Shown here: positions 9,108-18,234 of the stretch, piece by piece
Layout of the letters: each line of letters opens with the position of its first letter
Position numbering within the stretch: the stretch's first letter is position 1
Origin: JACCTH01 sp036556085
GTDB lineage: Bacteria > Actinomycetota > Acidimicrobiia > Spongiisociales > ZC4RG35
Assembly (NCBI GenBank): GCA_036556085.1
Contig: DATBKE010000123.1
Span: 9,014 to 73,013 of the forward strand
DNA: 64,000 bases
Direction: 5' to 3'
Program-made: the position numbers and the translations under genes
The notes under the pieces: model-generated
Databases searched by the model: none
Told to the model about the DNA's origin: nothing
The model's input: only the letters and a program-made list of their open reading frames with translations

Positions 9108-9794
9108 ATGAAGAAGTCAGGTTGGATCGGACCCTTCCTCTTCATAGTGGTTCTTGCCTGTAGCAACCCCACTCCCCCCACCACCACCGCTGCCGCGGCG
9201 CCCACAATTGCCGCTCCGCCCACGACTGCTGGCGTCTCTACCACGATCGCCACCCTGGAGCCTGCTCCCTGGACCTCGGCGCCACCGCTGGCCGCCGCTG
9301 AGGTGCCGGTGCTGGCAACTGTGTGGGGGGAAGCCGAGAACCGGGAGGGTTGTGCCGGTTTGGCGCCGAGTGGAGGTATCGCTGGAGCCACGCCGAGGCC
9401 AGCGAGTTTCTCCGGCGGCTGGGCCGTCGCCTGGGACGCTCCCGACGGCCCCGGGATGGCGGCGGACGGAGAGTTCTGCGCGGACTGCGGGAGGTCGGCC
9501 GTTGGAGTCGCCGGAGCCGGAGTCGCCGCGGTAGAGGCCGAGGTCAGAGCTTTTCCCAATGTGATCGAGTGGGAGGACGGAAGCCTCGTCGGCTACGGGG
9601 TCGAGGGCTCGGTTGCCGGCGCATTAGACGACGCCGCCACCACCAGCGGAGATTCAGCTACCCAGCTCGCATTTCTCTCCGTCGCCGGACAGGACTGCCT
9701 CTACAACGTTTGGTCGCGACGAAGCGAGACCGAGCTTCTCGACGTGATCGGGCGGCTTCGCTTCGTCGAAGGCCTGGGCGCTCCCTCGGGTTGA
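9108..9794 (+). CDS. Secreted lipoprotein of unknown function
   Basis: A 228-residue protein with a short signal peptide ending in a lipobox-like LACS, then a low-complexity Pro/Thr/Ala stretch to about residue 60, typical of a cell-wall-spanning linker. The remaining domain has five Cys (GCAG, FCADCG and a late DCL), and is otherwise Ala/Gly/Val-rich. I do not recognise the family. Its stop shares one base with the next start (TGATG), so the two are cotranslated. With that gene it forms a plus-strand pair lying between two minus-strand genes of the putative pyrimidine pathway. Confidence 0.6.
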   Translation: MKKSGWIGPFLFIVVLACSNPTPPTTTAAAAPTIAAPPTTAGVSTTIATLEPAPWTSAPPLAAAEVPVLATVWGEAENREGCAGLAPSGGIAGATPRPASFSGGWAVAWDAPDGPGMAADGEFCADCGRSAVGVAGAGVAAVEAEVRAFPNVIEWEDGSLVGYGVEGSVAGALDDAATTSGDSATQLAFLSVAGQDCLYNVWSRRSETELLDVIGRLRFVEGLGAPSG

Positions 9795-10165
9795 TGTTCG
9801 GCCCCGTCGCCATCCAGAAAATCGAGGGCGCTTTCTTCTTGGCGCTGGCCGTCTACGGCTTCTCCCAGAGCGGGTGGTCTTGGTGGTGGTTCGGCCTCTT
9901 GTTGTTGGTGCCGGACGTCTCCATGGTTGGGTACGGCATCAACCCCGAAGTGGGCGCCAGGTTCTACAACCTGGGCCACACCCTGCTCTTTCCGGGGTTG
10001 ATCCTCGGCTGGTACCTGCTCGGCGGGCCGCTCGGAGCCCTCGCGCTCGGGTCGATCTGGCTGGCCCACATCGGCCTCGATCGCTTCCTCGGCTACGGGC
10101 TCAAGTACGCCGACGCTTTCGGTCACACTCACCTCGGCGAAATCGGCCGTCGCCGCGCTCTCTAG
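9794..10165 (+). CDS. DUF4260 family membrane protein
   Basis: A 123-residue, mostly hydrophobic protein with the DUF4260 signature: VPDVSMVGYGINPEVGA, a YNLGHT block, and WLAHIGLDRFLGYGLKY followed by HTHLG. It has about four membrane segments. Function is unknown. The start is ATG 9794, overlapping the preceding stop by one base. A longer frame beginning near 9323 only shadows the lipoprotein gene. The stop codon shares a CTAG palindrome (10162-10165) with the stop of the convergent amidase gene. Confidence 0.8.
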   Translation: MFGPVAIQKIEGAFFLALAVYGFSQSGWSWWWFGLLLLVPDVSMVGYGINPEVGARFYNLGHTLLFPGLILGWYLLGGPLGALALGSIWLAHIGLDRFLGYGLKYADAFGHTHLGEIGRRRAL

Positions 10166-11004
10166 GGGGCTACGAGGTCTCCGTAGGCATCGGGGCGACG
10201 GTCGCGGTAAAAGGCCCAGGTCTTGCGGACCTCTTCAACCATGTCGAGATCGAGATCGCGGATGATGAGCTCCTCATCGGTGTCCGAGGCCGCATCACCG
10301 ACCTTTTGGCCGCGGGGATCGACGAAGTACGACGACCCGTAGAAGTCGTTGTCGCCGAAGGGCTCTTGGCCCACCCGGTTGATCGCCCCCACGAAGTACT
10401 CGTTTGCCACCGCCGCCGCCGGCTGTTCCAGGTTCCAGAGATACATCGACAACCCCCGGCTGGTCGCCGAGGGGTTGAAGACGACCTTGGCTCCCTTCAG
10501 GCCTAGTGCCCGCCAGCCCTCGGGGAAGTGGCGGTCGTAGCAGATGTACACCCCGATGCGACCGACCTTGGTGTCGAAGATCGGATAGCCGGTGTTGCCG
10601 GGACGGAAGTAGAACTTCTCCCAGAACCCTTTGACGTGGGGGATATGGGTCTTGCGGTACTTGCCGAGGTAATTGCCGTCGGCGTCGATCACCGCTGCGG
10701 TGTTGTAGTAGAAGCCCTCCTGCTCCATCTCGAACATCGGCAGGACCAGGACCATGCCGGTCTCCTTGGCGAGAGCCTGCATGGCCTGGGTGGTGGGACC
10801 GTCGGGAATCGGTTCGGCGTCGTCGAAGTGTTCGTTTTCCTGCACCTGGCAGAAGTAGGGGCTGTAGAAGACCTCCTGAAAACACATCACCTGGGCGCCC
10901 TGCTCGGCGGCCTGGCGGGCGTAGTCCTCGTGCTTCTTGATCATCGAGTCCTTGTCGCCCGTCCACTCCGTCTGCAGCAGGGCCGCCCGAACCACGTTCG
11001 CCAT
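10162..11004 (-). CDS. Beta-ureidopropionase-like carbon-nitrogen hydrolase
   Basis: A 280-residue nitrilase-superfamily amidase with the complete Glu-Lys-Cys triad: E44 (CFQEVF), K118 (KYRKTHIP) and C155 (YICYDRHFPEG). Length and the HFPEGWR, SATSRGLS and NRVG blocks fit N-carbamoyl-beta-alanine amidohydrolase or N-carbamoylputrescine amidase. The first would yield beta-alanine, CO2 and ammonia, the last step of reductive uracil breakdown. It follows directly (TAAATG) after the binding protein of the adjacent importer, suggesting the importer brings in a compound that feeds this enzyme. Confidence 0.88.
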   Translation of the reverse strand: MANVVRAALLQTEWTGDKDSMIKKHEDYARQAAEQGAQVMCFQEVFYSPYFCQVQENEHFDDAEPIPDGPTTQAMQALAKETGMVLVLPMFEMEQEGFYYNTAAVIDADGNYLGKYRKTHIPHVKGFWEKFYFRPGNTGYPIFDTKVGRIGVYICYDRHFPEGWRALGLKGAKVVFNPSATSRGLSMYLWNLEQPAAAVANEYFVGAINRVGQEPFGDNDFYGSSYFVDPRGQKVGDAASDTDEELIIRDLDLDMVEEVRKTWAFYRDRRPDAYGDLVAP

Positions 11005-12189
11005 TTATTCACCGCCCTCGTTGAGGGTGACCTCGGTTTTCTCCCACGACTCACCCGTTATGTCGAGACCTTCCGATTCGAGATCGGCCACGGCCGCGGC
11101 GGCGAGATCGGAGCGATAGGCCTCGGCTCCGGGGTCGGCACTGATAACTGCCTGGCTCACTGCCACCTCGACGGTTTGCGCCCAAAGGGCCTCGTCCATC
11201 ACCCCGATTCCGCCTGGTGAGGGCCAAATCAGCGCGTTGATCTCGTTCATCTGCCAGGCCTGGTGGCTCGGCCCCAAAGTGGAGCCGCGATCGAGCACGA
11301 TCTGGACGCAGTCGTCGGGATTGTCACGACAGAAGATCCAACCCCGAAACGAGGCCCGGAGAAACGCGGACGCGGTGTCCTCGTTGTCGGCCAGCCATCC
11401 GGCATCCGCCCAGATGGCGTCCTGAAGCATGGCGGTGCCGACGGCCGGGTCGTTGAAGTCGATCACCGCCAGGTCCTCGGGTGTATAGAGCTCGCCGGTG
11501 TCGGGATTGACAGCCTCGAGCACCTGGGCGTACTCGTTGTACGTCATCGCCTGGGCGGCGTCGATCTCACGGTTGAGGAGGAGCGACATATCGAATGGCT
11601 GCTGGACAACCTCTCCGGGTGTCACCCCAAACTTTTCGAAGGCGGCGGTGAGCTCGAACTCGTTGCCGAAACCCCAGGTGCCGACCCGCTTCCCTTCCCA
11701 ATCCTCGGGAGTGGTGATACCCGCATCGGCCCAGGAAACCTCGAGGGTGCCCGATCGCTGGAAAACCTGGCCGATGTTGACGAGGTTGGCGCCTTCCTCC
11801 CGCGATACCAGAGCCTTTGGCACCCAGGCCAGGCCGAATTCGGCCCCACCGGCGGCCACGACCTGCTGGGGAACGATGTCGACGGCTCCCTCGAGGATCG
11901 TGACATCGAGGCCTTCATCGGTATAGAAGCCCTGCTCGATGGCGGCGAAGTAGCCGGCGAACTGCGCCTGGGTCACCCACTGCAGCTGTAGGCGAACCGG
12001 AATCAACTCGCCGGTGGTCACTTCTGGGGCGGAAGTCGTCTCTGTGCCCCCCGCGGTGGTGGCGGGTGCCTCTCCGGCTGTGGTCGCTGGAGTTTCGCCG
12101 AGAGTGGTGGTGGCGCCCGATCCGTCCCCGCACGCGGCCAGCAACATCGCCGCCAGCACTAGCAAAATCAAAATTGAACGATGCTTCAT
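11005..12189 (-). CDS. NMT1/SsuA-type ABC transporter substrate-binding lipoprotein
   Basis: A 394-residue lipoprotein. ATG 12189 is chosen because it is preceded by a GGAGGAG-type site and directly opens the signal peptide, which ends in a lipobox LLAAC; an upstream extension of 16 residues lacks support. After a Thr/Ala-rich linker (to about residue 50) comes a family domain with VRLQLQWVTQAQFAGYFAA, as in ThiY/NMT1-like and pyrimidine-precursor binding proteins. Ligand is unknown; thiamine-pyrimidine precursors, pyrimidines or hydantoins are candidates. It is the fourth gene of a minus-strand operon: permease, ATPase, permease, binding protein, amidase. Confidence 0.88.
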   Translation of the reverse strand: MKHRSILILLVLAAMLLAACGDGSGATTTLGETPATTAGEAPATTAGGTETTSAPEVTTGELIPVRLQLQWVTQAQFAGYFAAIEQGFYTDEGLDVTILEGAVDIVPQQVVAAGGAEFGLAWVPKALVSREEGANLVNIGQVFQRSGTLEVSWADAGITTPEDWEGKRVGTWGFGNEFELTAAFEKFGVTPGEVVQQPFDMSLLLNREIDAAQAMTYNEYAQVLEAVNPDTGELYTPEDLAVIDFNDPAVGTAMLQDAIWADAGWLADNEDTASAFLRASFRGWIFCRDNPDDCVQIVLDRGSTLGPSHQAWQMNEINALIWPSPGGIGVMDEALWAQTVEVAVSQAVISADPGAEAYRSDLAAAAVADLESEGLDITGESWEKTEVTLNEGGE

Positions 12190-12246
12190 CTGTCTCCTCC
12201 GTGAGAGCCCGGATAATCCAGGCCCGTAGGCCGCCAATTTAGGAGA

Positions 12247-13023
12247 TCAGGCGAGGGTCGGTCTCCGTGACGGGTGCCAGGGAATGAGGGCTCGCTCCAC
12301 TCCCATCACCAGAACTTGGAGTCCTGCGCCAAGCAAGGTGGCGACAACGATTCCCGCCCAAGCCTCGGCCATCCTGGTGAGGCCGGCCTGTTGGGATATA
12401 TAGACCCCCAAAGCATCCCGCGAACCCCCGAAATACTCAGTCACTACTGCCCCGATCAGAGACAGGGCGACTGCTACCCGCAGGGCGGAGAGGAGATAGG
12501 GAAGCGAGTTGGGCAGTCGCACCTTCCATAGGGTCGTGAAATCGGGCGCAGCCAAGGAACTCATCAGCTCGACCTTGGCGCCACCCACGTCGGTGAGCCC
12601 GCGAACCATATTGATCATGATCGGGAAGAAGACCATCACTGCCACCACCGCCATCTTCGAGACCGGGTTGGTGATCCCGAACCACTGATTGGTTATGGGG
12701 GCGAGCGCGATGATCGGGGCCGAGCCGGCGGCAACCGCCAGCGGCTGTATCCCCAGTCGGATCGTGGACCAGCGGGAGACTGCGAAAGCGACGGCAACGC
12801 CCGCGATGGTGCCGCCGAGCAAACCGCCGAGAGCCTCCCGCAAAGTGAAAAGGCCCGCCGACCACACCACGGGCCACTCCTCAGAAACGGTGCGCACGAC
12901 TTCTGAGGGAGGAGGAAGCAGAAAGCCCTGGATCCCGGCCGCGCGCACGAAGAACTCCCAGAGGGCGATAACGGCAATGAAGACGAGCGCCGGGGCCAGG
13001 TAGCGGCGCAGTGCTCGACTCAT
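12247..13023 (-). CDS. ABC transporter permease (SsuC/TauC-like)
   Basis: A 258-residue BPD_transp_1 permease with about six membrane segments. The coupling EAA-type loop is around AKVELMSSLAAPDFTTLWKVRLPNSLP, cited here in part. FLLPPPSEVV near residue 35 is the usual N-terminal block of SsuC/TauC/ThiX permeases. The start overlaps the ATPase stop by four bases. This is one of two permeases in the operon, so the channel is probably a heterodimer, unlike the usual SsuC homodimer. Confidence 0.9.
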   Translation of the reverse strand: MSRALRRYLAPALVFIAVIALWEFFVRAAGIQGFLLPPPSEVVRTVSEEWPVVWSAGLFTLREALGGLLGGTIAGVAVAFAVSRWSTIRLGIQPLAVAAGSAPIIALAPITNQWFGITNPVSKMAVVAVMVFFPIMINMVRGLTDVGGAKVELMSSLAAPDFTTLWKVRLPNSLPYLLSALRVAVALSLIGAVVTEYFGGSRDALGVYISQQAGLTRMAEAWAGIVVATLLGAGLQVLVMGVERALIPWHPSRRPTLA

Positions 13024-13796
13024 TCGTCCTCGGTGCGGAGGACCTCGCGCACCTCCACCAGCTTGTCGAAGTATTTCGTTTCCTCGCGGGTCTCGAACAC
13101 GCGAGGCTGGGGGAGGTCGATGTCGACAATTCCCGCCACCCTCCCGGGGCGGGGCGACATCACCACCACCTGGGTGGACAGGAAGACCGCCTCGGGGATC
13201 GAATGGGTCACGAAGAGGACGGTGGTTTGGGTCTCCTGCCAGATGCGCATCAGCTCCATCTGCATCCGCTCCCGGGTCATCTCATCGAGCGCGCCGAACG
13301 GTTCATCCATCAGGAGAAGCGCTGGCTCCAGCGTCAGAGCCCGAGCGATCGCCACTCGTTGTTGCATACCGCCGGAAAGCTGCCAGGGGTAGTGATCGGC
13401 GAACTCGAGAAGCTCTACGAGCTTCAGCATCGCCCGGGCGCGTTCTGTTCGCTCCGGCTCTGCCATACCCGTCACCTCGAGGGGAAGGGCGACGTTTCCC
13501 AAGACCCGTCGCCACTCGAGGAGGGTGGCCTGCTGGAAGACCATCCCGTAGTCACGGTCGTGACGGGCGCGGGCCGGACTCTTGCCGTTGACGCTGACCG
13601 CACCGGAGGTGGGCTCGAGGAGATCTCCAACGATGCGGAGCAAGGTCGACTTACCGCATCCCGACGGTCCCAACAAGGAGACGAACTCCCCTGAAGGGAT
13701 CTCGAGGTTTATGCCCTGGAGGGCCACAGTGCTGGTTCCTTTGCGGCCCGAGAACACCTTGTCGACGCCGCGCAGGCTGACCATTGCCGAAGTCAT
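13020..13796 (-). CDS. ABC transporter ATPase (SsuB/TauB-like)
   Basis: A 258-residue ATPase: Walker A GPSGCGKSTLL near residue 44, Q-loop VFQQATLLEWR, signature LSGGMQQRVAIARAL, Walker B LLLMDEPFGALD and the switch His in FVTHSIPEAV. This is the nitrate/sulfonate/taurine/thiamine-precursor ATPase family. It overlaps both neighbours by four bases, so the whole importer is translationally coupled. Confidence 0.93.
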   Translation of the reverse strand: MTSAMVSLRGVDKVFSGRKGTSTVALQGINLEIPSGEFVSLLGPSGCGKSTLLRIVGDLLEPTSGAVSVNGKSPARARHDRDYGMVFQQATLLEWRRVLGNVALPLEVTGMAEPERTERARAMLKLVELLEFADHYPWQLSGGMQQRVAIARALTLEPALLLMDEPFGALDEMTRERMQMELMRIWQETQTTVLFVTHSIPEAVFLSTQVVVMSPRPGRVAGIVDIDLPQPRVFETREETKYFDKLVEVREVLRTEDE

Positions 13797-14656
13797 GAGG
13801 CCACCCGCCGAGCGGGCGGGATCACCAGCCGCTCGATCAGCGCCACGACGGCGACGAAAGTGAGGCCAAGAAGAACCGCAAAAAGCACCGCCGCGTAGAG
13901 CTTTTCGGGACCGCTCGAGTAGTAATAGCTGAAAGTCAGCAATTGGCGACCAAGTCCGTCGGGAAGGCCACTCGGCAATTCACCGACGATGGTTCCCACG
14001 ACGCTGGCTCCAGCAGCAATTTTCAAGGCCGTGAATAGATATGGAAACGCCGCCGGGATCCGGAGCTTGCGGAACTCCTGGGATGGAGAGGCGGCGATCG
14101 ACCGAAAGAGCTCGGCCGACGTGGGGCTGGGAGAGCGCAGACCGCGGATGGTGTTGACCGTCACCGGGAAGAACGAGAGGAAGGCTGCCAGGGCGGCAAT
14201 CGGAATCCATAGCGGGAGGCGGTACTTGCCCGCCCAGAGGACCACCATCGGCGCGATGGCGAGCAGCGGGATCGTCTGACTGGCGATCACCCACGGCATC
14301 AGCCCCCTCTCGGCCAGTGGCGAGCGCACGAACAAGAGCCCAAGGCCGAGGCCGATCACGCTTCCGGCGAGAAAACCCGCCACTGCTTCTCGAAACGTGA
14401 CCAGGGAGGCCTTGGTCAACACCCAACCGAGCGACTCTTCGCTCCCTCGCCGGGCCGGTTCGAAAATCGAGCGAAGGATGTCCCAGAGGTGGGGCATCGA
14501 GCGGTCGTCAGCTCGTATCGGTAAGGGCAATCCGCTGCCCTCGAGGAGCTTGTACCCCTCCCAGAACCCGGCCAGAACCAGCAGGACGACTAGGAGCCCG
14601 AACAGCGAACGCAGCCCACGGAATGAGCTCGGGATCGGAGGTGCGGCCGCCACCAT
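13793..14656 (-). CDS. ABC transporter permease, first gene of the importer operon
   Basis: A 287-residue BPD_transp_1 permease with an N-terminal membrane segment (LFGLLVVLLVLAGFWEGY), then a periplasmic loop and the core domain. The cytoplasmic coupling region is SAELFRSIAASPSQEFRKLR. It differs in sequence from the second permease, so the two are ancient paralogues, as in two-permease pyrimidine-precursor importers. It begins the operon transcribed towards 10162. The 53 bases before the next gene (14657-14709) show no strong promoter by eye. Confidence 0.88.
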   Translation of the reverse strand: MVAAAPPIPSSFRGLRSLFGLLVVLLVLAGFWEGYKLLEGSGLPLPIRADDRSMPHLWDILRSIFEPARRGSEESLGWVLTKASLVTFREAVAGFLAGSVIGLGLGLLFVRSPLAERGLMPWVIASQTIPLLAIAPMVVLWAGKYRLPLWIPIAALAAFLSFFPVTVNTIRGLRSPSPTSAELFRSIAASPSQEFRKLRIPAAFPYLFTALKIAAGASVVGTIVGELPSGLPDGLGRQLLTFSYYYSSGPEKLYAAVLFAVLLGLTFVAVVALIERLVIPPARRVAS

Positions 14657-14709
14657 CAGCGGACCAAGACGATAGATGCTTCTCTTGGTGCGCCTCCGCC
14701 CTATTCGCT

Positions 14710-15207
14710 CTAGCGGTAGAACTCCTTACCGTTGAAACGCCCCTGCCTGATAGTGCAGTCATCCGGAGCGTCGAGCAGGGTGAAAGTGAGGATTTCCGCT
14801 TCAATCATCCAGCGATAAGTCCCTGAGCCCGGACACGACGCCGCGTCGATTGCATTTGAGAACTCGATCGTGTCTCCGTTGACTGAAATATGACCCCCGG
14901 CGCCGTGGGCCCAGCTGTACGTGTTTCCGCGGAAAGTGACGCGCAGAGTCTCGCCTTGTCCGCTGTCGACCTTCCAGAGCCCCTGCAGCTCCGGCGGTGC
15001 GGCGTCCGGCGCCAATGTGGTTGAGGTAACTACCGCGGCTGTTGTCATCGAGGTCTCCGGTGTCACAGCTGATGTCGCCGGAGCGGCAGTCGTACCGACC
15101 GTGCTGGCACTTGGGGCTGATCCGCCGCAGGCGGCCAAAACAGTCAGCAGGACGCAGGTCGTCGGGATTCGCCAGTAGCGCCCTATCGAGCCGCGTTTTG
15201 TGTTCAT
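14710..15207 (-). CDS. Small secreted lipoprotein, unknown
   Basis: A protein of about 165 residues. ATG 15207 (MNTKRG) is preferred; a TTG at 15213 is also possible. The signal peptide ends in a lipobox LAAC, followed by a Ser/Thr/Ala-rich linker and a compact domain of about 95 residues beginning LQGLWKVDSG. The beta-rich pattern (RVTFRGNTYSW, EILTFTLLD, two Cys) resembles lipocalin-like or copper-resistance small domains, but no family is certain. A TATAAG hexamer at 15222-15227 (minus strand) could be its -10, giving a very short leader; no good -35 is visible. Confidence 0.6.
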   Translation of the reverse strand: MNTKRGSIGRYWRIPTTCVLLTVLAACGGSAPSASTVGTTAAPATSAVTPETSMTTAAVVTSTTLAPDAAPPELQGLWKVDSGQGETLRVTFRGNTYSWAHGAGGHISVNGDTIEFSNAIDAASCPGSGTYRWMIEAEILTFTLLDAPDDCTIRQGRFNGKEFYR

Positions 15208-15338
15208 CCGCAACGAATGTACTTATACCGCCGCGCCCGATGCTGACCTTCTTTCCGTTTTGGGGGGAAGAGTCGTTTCCAGGCGGCGTAGGAAAGGGTG
15301 GGCTGGTATTTTCGGTTGCCCATCAGAGCAAGGAGGCC

Positions 15339-15845
15339 ATGGTCGTGAAGGTTGCTATGACGGTCAACGGTCGCACGGTGGGAGGGGAGATCGAAGCCCG
15401 CACTCTGCTCGTTCACTACATACGTGAGAACCTCAACCTCACCGGCACGCATATTGGGTGCGAGACCAGCTATTGCGGGGCCTGCACGGTGATGATGGAT
15501 GGCCGGCCCGTCAAGTCCTGCACGGTGCTGGCGGTGGCTGCCGACGGCGCCGAGATCATGACCATCGAGGGCCTGGCCCAAGACGGTCAGCTTCACCCGG
15601 TGCAGGAAGGATTTTGGGAGCGACACGGCCTTCAATGCGGCTACTGCACGCCGGGAATGATCATGGCGGCAGTCGGTCTGCTCCAACAGAACAACAACCC
15701 GAGCGAGGACGAGATCCGCCACGGAATCGAAGGCAATCTCTGTCGGTGTACCGGCTATCACAACATCGTCAAGGCGATTGAGTACGCCGGGGCGAAGATG
15801 CGCGGCGAAGAGCCAGCACCGGCGGAATGGGAGGTGTCGGCATGA
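15339..15845 (+). CDS. Molybdenum hydroxylase small subunit, 2x[2Fe-2S] (CoxS-like)
   Basis: A 168-residue iron-sulfur subunit. ATG 15339 follows an AGGAGG site at 15331. The plant-type cluster is C41, C46, C49 and C61 (GCETSYCGAC ... SC); the second cluster is C100, C103, C135 and C137 (QCGYCTPGM ... LCRC). It passes electrons from the Mo site of the large subunit to the FAD subunit. Gene order S-L-M matches form II CoxL operons, not form I (M-S-L). The stop overlaps the large-subunit start (ATGA). Confidence 0.93.
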   Translation: MVVKVAMTVNGRTVGGEIEARTLLVHYIRENLNLTGTHIGCETSYCGACTVMMDGRPVKSCTVLAVAADGAEIMTIEGLAQDGQLHPVQEGFWERHGLQCGYCTPGMIMAAVGLLQQNNNPSEDEIRHGIEGNLCRCTGYHNIVKAIEYAGAKMRGEEPAPAEWEVSA

Positions 15846-18232
15846 GCACCACGAGTGTCCTGGGAGGGGCGATCCGCCGCCGTGAGGACCCGGCGCTGAT
15901 CAGGGGCCGAGGCCGTTACGTCGACGACATCAAGCTGGCCAACGCGGCTCATGTCGCCTTTGTGAGAAGCCCGTATGCCCATGCCAGAGTCAATTCAATC
16001 GATACCGCCGAGGCCGAGAAGATGCCGGGCGTGGCCGCGGTCTACACCATCGATGACGTTCGTCATCTCGGTCCACTGCTGGCACAGGTGGCGGTGGGCA
16101 AGCTGAGACCGCTATTGGCTGATGGCATGGTCAACCACGTCGGCGAGGCGGTGGCAATGGTGGTAGCCGACAATCGTTATCAGGCACAGGACGCCGCCGA
16201 CGCGGTGATCGTCGACTACGACCCACTGCCGGCGATCGTCGATCTGAAGGAAGCCGCCGCTGACAGGTCAAAGGTGCACGACGACCTCGATTCGAACGTA
16301 CTGATCACTTGGGAGGGAGGCCCCTGGGGCAACGAGGAGGGAATTGCCGCTACCCGCCAGACGATCGCTGATGCCAAAAAGCAAGATGACGTGGTGGTCG
16401 TCAGCCAGGAGATGATCAACCAACGGCTCATCCCGACCGCGATCGAGCCGAGGGCGGTCGCCGTCGATTGGAACGAGGGCTATGGCCGCTTCACGGTCTA
16501 CTCCTCGACCCAGATCCCCCACGCCCTGGCCGGCGCCATTGCCAAGACCTTTGGTCTCGCCACCAACTCGGTCGACGTCACCGCGCCCGAGGTGGGCGGG
16601 GGCTTCGGCGCCAAGCTCAATATCTACGCCGACGAGATCCTGACCGCCTTTGCCTCGATGCAGCTCAACCGGCCGGTGAAATACACCGAGTCCCGGCGGG
16701 AATCGCCCAACAACACCATCCAGGGCCGGGGCTGGGTCGCCACCGCCACCATCACAGGCACCAAAGGCGGGGAGATTCTCGGCTTCGAACTCGACGGTCT
16801 GGCGGACATGGGCGCCTACACGATGAACTTCACGGTCGCCATTCCCTTCCTGGGCACGTTTGTCGGCGCCGGTCAGTACAAGTTTCCGACCCATTGGAAG
16901 ATCGCCTGTGTGACTACTCACACGATGACCACCGATGCCTATCGCGGTGCCGGCCGGCCCGAAGCGATGTATTACCTGGAGCGGATTGTCGACGCCTACG
17001 CCCGCGAGATCGGGATGGATCCGGCCGAAGTCCGGATTAAGAACTTCATACCAGCTGACTCGTTCCCGAACGCCACCTCGCCGATCGGCTTCACCCACGA
17101 CACCGGCGAGTACCAAAAGAATCTGGAGGCGCTGGTGGCAACGGCGGAATACGCCGAGATGAAGAAGGAGCGGGACCAGGCTCGCAGCCAGGGCCGCCAC
17201 GTCGGTCTCGGTCTTTCCAGCTATGTGGAAGTGTGCGGTTTCGGACCCTCCGCCCTAGCCGGCCTGGGCTTCTCGTGGGCAACCTACGGCCTGCCTGCAG
17301 CCTTCTCAGGATCGGGTCTGGTGCGGATCAACCCCGATGCCAGCGCCACCGTGATCATCGGCACGGGGCCCTCTGGTCAGGGACACCAGACCGCCTGGGC
17401 GCAGCTGGTGTCCGACCAGCTCGGCCTCGACTATGACAAGGTCCGGGTCAGCCACGGTATGACCACCGAGTCGCCGATGGGCATCGGTACGTTCGGTTCG
17501 CGGTCAGCCGCAGTGGATGGTTCGGCTGCTTACGAGGCGGCGTTGAAGGTCAAGGCCAAAGCCGCGCAGATCGCCGCCCACATCCTCGAAGCATCGGCCG
17601 ACGACATCGAGTTCGGCGGCGGCGCTGCCCACGTGGCGGGATCTCCCGACAAGTCGGTGACCTGGGAGGAGATCGTCACTCGGGCCTATCAGCCTCACCA
17701 GCTCCCCGAGGGCATGGAGGGAGGATTGGAGGCGCAGTCGGTTTTCAGTCCCGCCAATGCCACATGGCCCTTCGGTGCCCACGCCGCCCTGGTGGAAGTC
17801 GATCCCGAGACCGGCGACACCAGACTCCTGCGGTACGTGACGATGGACGACTGCGGCAACGTCATCAACCCGATGATCGTCAATGGCCAACTCCACGGAG
17901 GATTGGTACAGGGAATCGCCCAGGCGATGATGGAGGACGCCATCTACGACTCTGAGGGCAACCTCTTGACTGGCTCCCTGGTGGACTATCCACTCCCCAC
18001 CGCTACCGATGTCCCGCTCTTCGAGCTGCACCGCACGGTGACGCCTTCCAACGTCAATCCCCTGGGGGTGAAAGGAGTCGGGGAGGCAGGCACCATCGGG
18101 TCGGCGCAGACGATTGTCAATGCCGCGGTCGACGCCCTCTACGACCTGGGAGTGAGGCACATCGACATGCCGTTGCGATCTCGTCGGGTCTGGCAAGCCA
18201 TCCAGGAAGCTAGCAACGGGGCAAGGAGCTAA
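15842..18232 (+). CDS. Molybdenum hydroxylase large subunit, form II CoxL-like
   Basis: A 796-residue molybdopterin-binding subunit. The active-site loop reads AYRGAGR (residues 366-372), the form II signature; true form I CO dehydrogenases have AYxCSFR. Other family blocks are GGGFGAK near 252, GTGPSGQGHQT, and the catalytic glutamate region GVKGVGEAGT near 745. Form II enzymes include some suspected of CO oxidation and many acting on aldehydes, purines or other N-heterocycles. The surrounding nucleoside and pyrimidine genes favour a heterocyclic substrate, but this is inference. Confidence 0.92.
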   Translation: MSTTSVLGGAIRRREDPALIRGRGRYVDDIKLANAAHVAFVRSPYAHARVNSIDTAEAEKMPGVAAVYTIDDVRHLGPLLAQVAVGKLRPLLADGMVNHVGEAVAMVVADNRYQAQDAADAVIVDYDPLPAIVDLKEAAADRSKVHDDLDSNVLITWEGGPWGNEEGIAATRQTIADAKKQDDVVVVSQEMINQRLIPTAIEPRAVAVDWNEGYGRFTVYSSTQIPHALAGAIAKTFGLATNSVDVTAPEVGGGFGAKLNIYADEILTAFASMQLNRPVKYTESRRESPNNTIQGRGWVATATITGTKGGEILGFELDGLADMGAYTMNFTVAIPFLGTFVGAGQYKFPTHWKIACVTTHTMTTDAYRGAGRPEAMYYLERIVDAYAREIGMDPAEVRIKNFIPADSFPNATSPIGFTHDTGEYQKNLEALVATAEYAEMKKERDQARSQGRHVGLGLSSYVEVCGFGPSALAGLGFSWATYGLPAAFSGSGLVRINPDASATVIIGTGPSGQGHQTAWAQLVSDQLGLDYDKVRVSHGMTTESPMGIGTFGSRSAAVDGSAAYEAALKVKAKAAQIAAHILEASADDIEFGGGAAHVAGSPDKSVTWEEIVTRAYQPHQLPEGMEGGLEAQSVFSPANATWPFGAHAALVEVDPETGDTRLLRYVTMDDCGNVINPMIVNGQLHGGLVQGIAQAMMEDAIYDSEGNLLTGSLVDYPLPTATDVPLFELHRTVTPSNVNPLGVKGVGEAGTIGSAQTIVNAAVDALYDLGVRHIDMPLRSRRVWQAIQEASNGARS

Positions 18233-18234
18233 TT

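Noticed and set aside
9323..9793. Longer frame in front of the DUF4260 gene
   Set aside because: Arg-rich shadow of the lipoprotein gene in another frame; the DUF4260 domain begins at ATG 9794.
15260..15300. SigB/F-like promoter before the molybdenum hydroxylase operon (GTTT-N17-GGGTGG)
   Set aside because: The -10 matches only four of six positions; in GC-rich DNA this is expected by chance.
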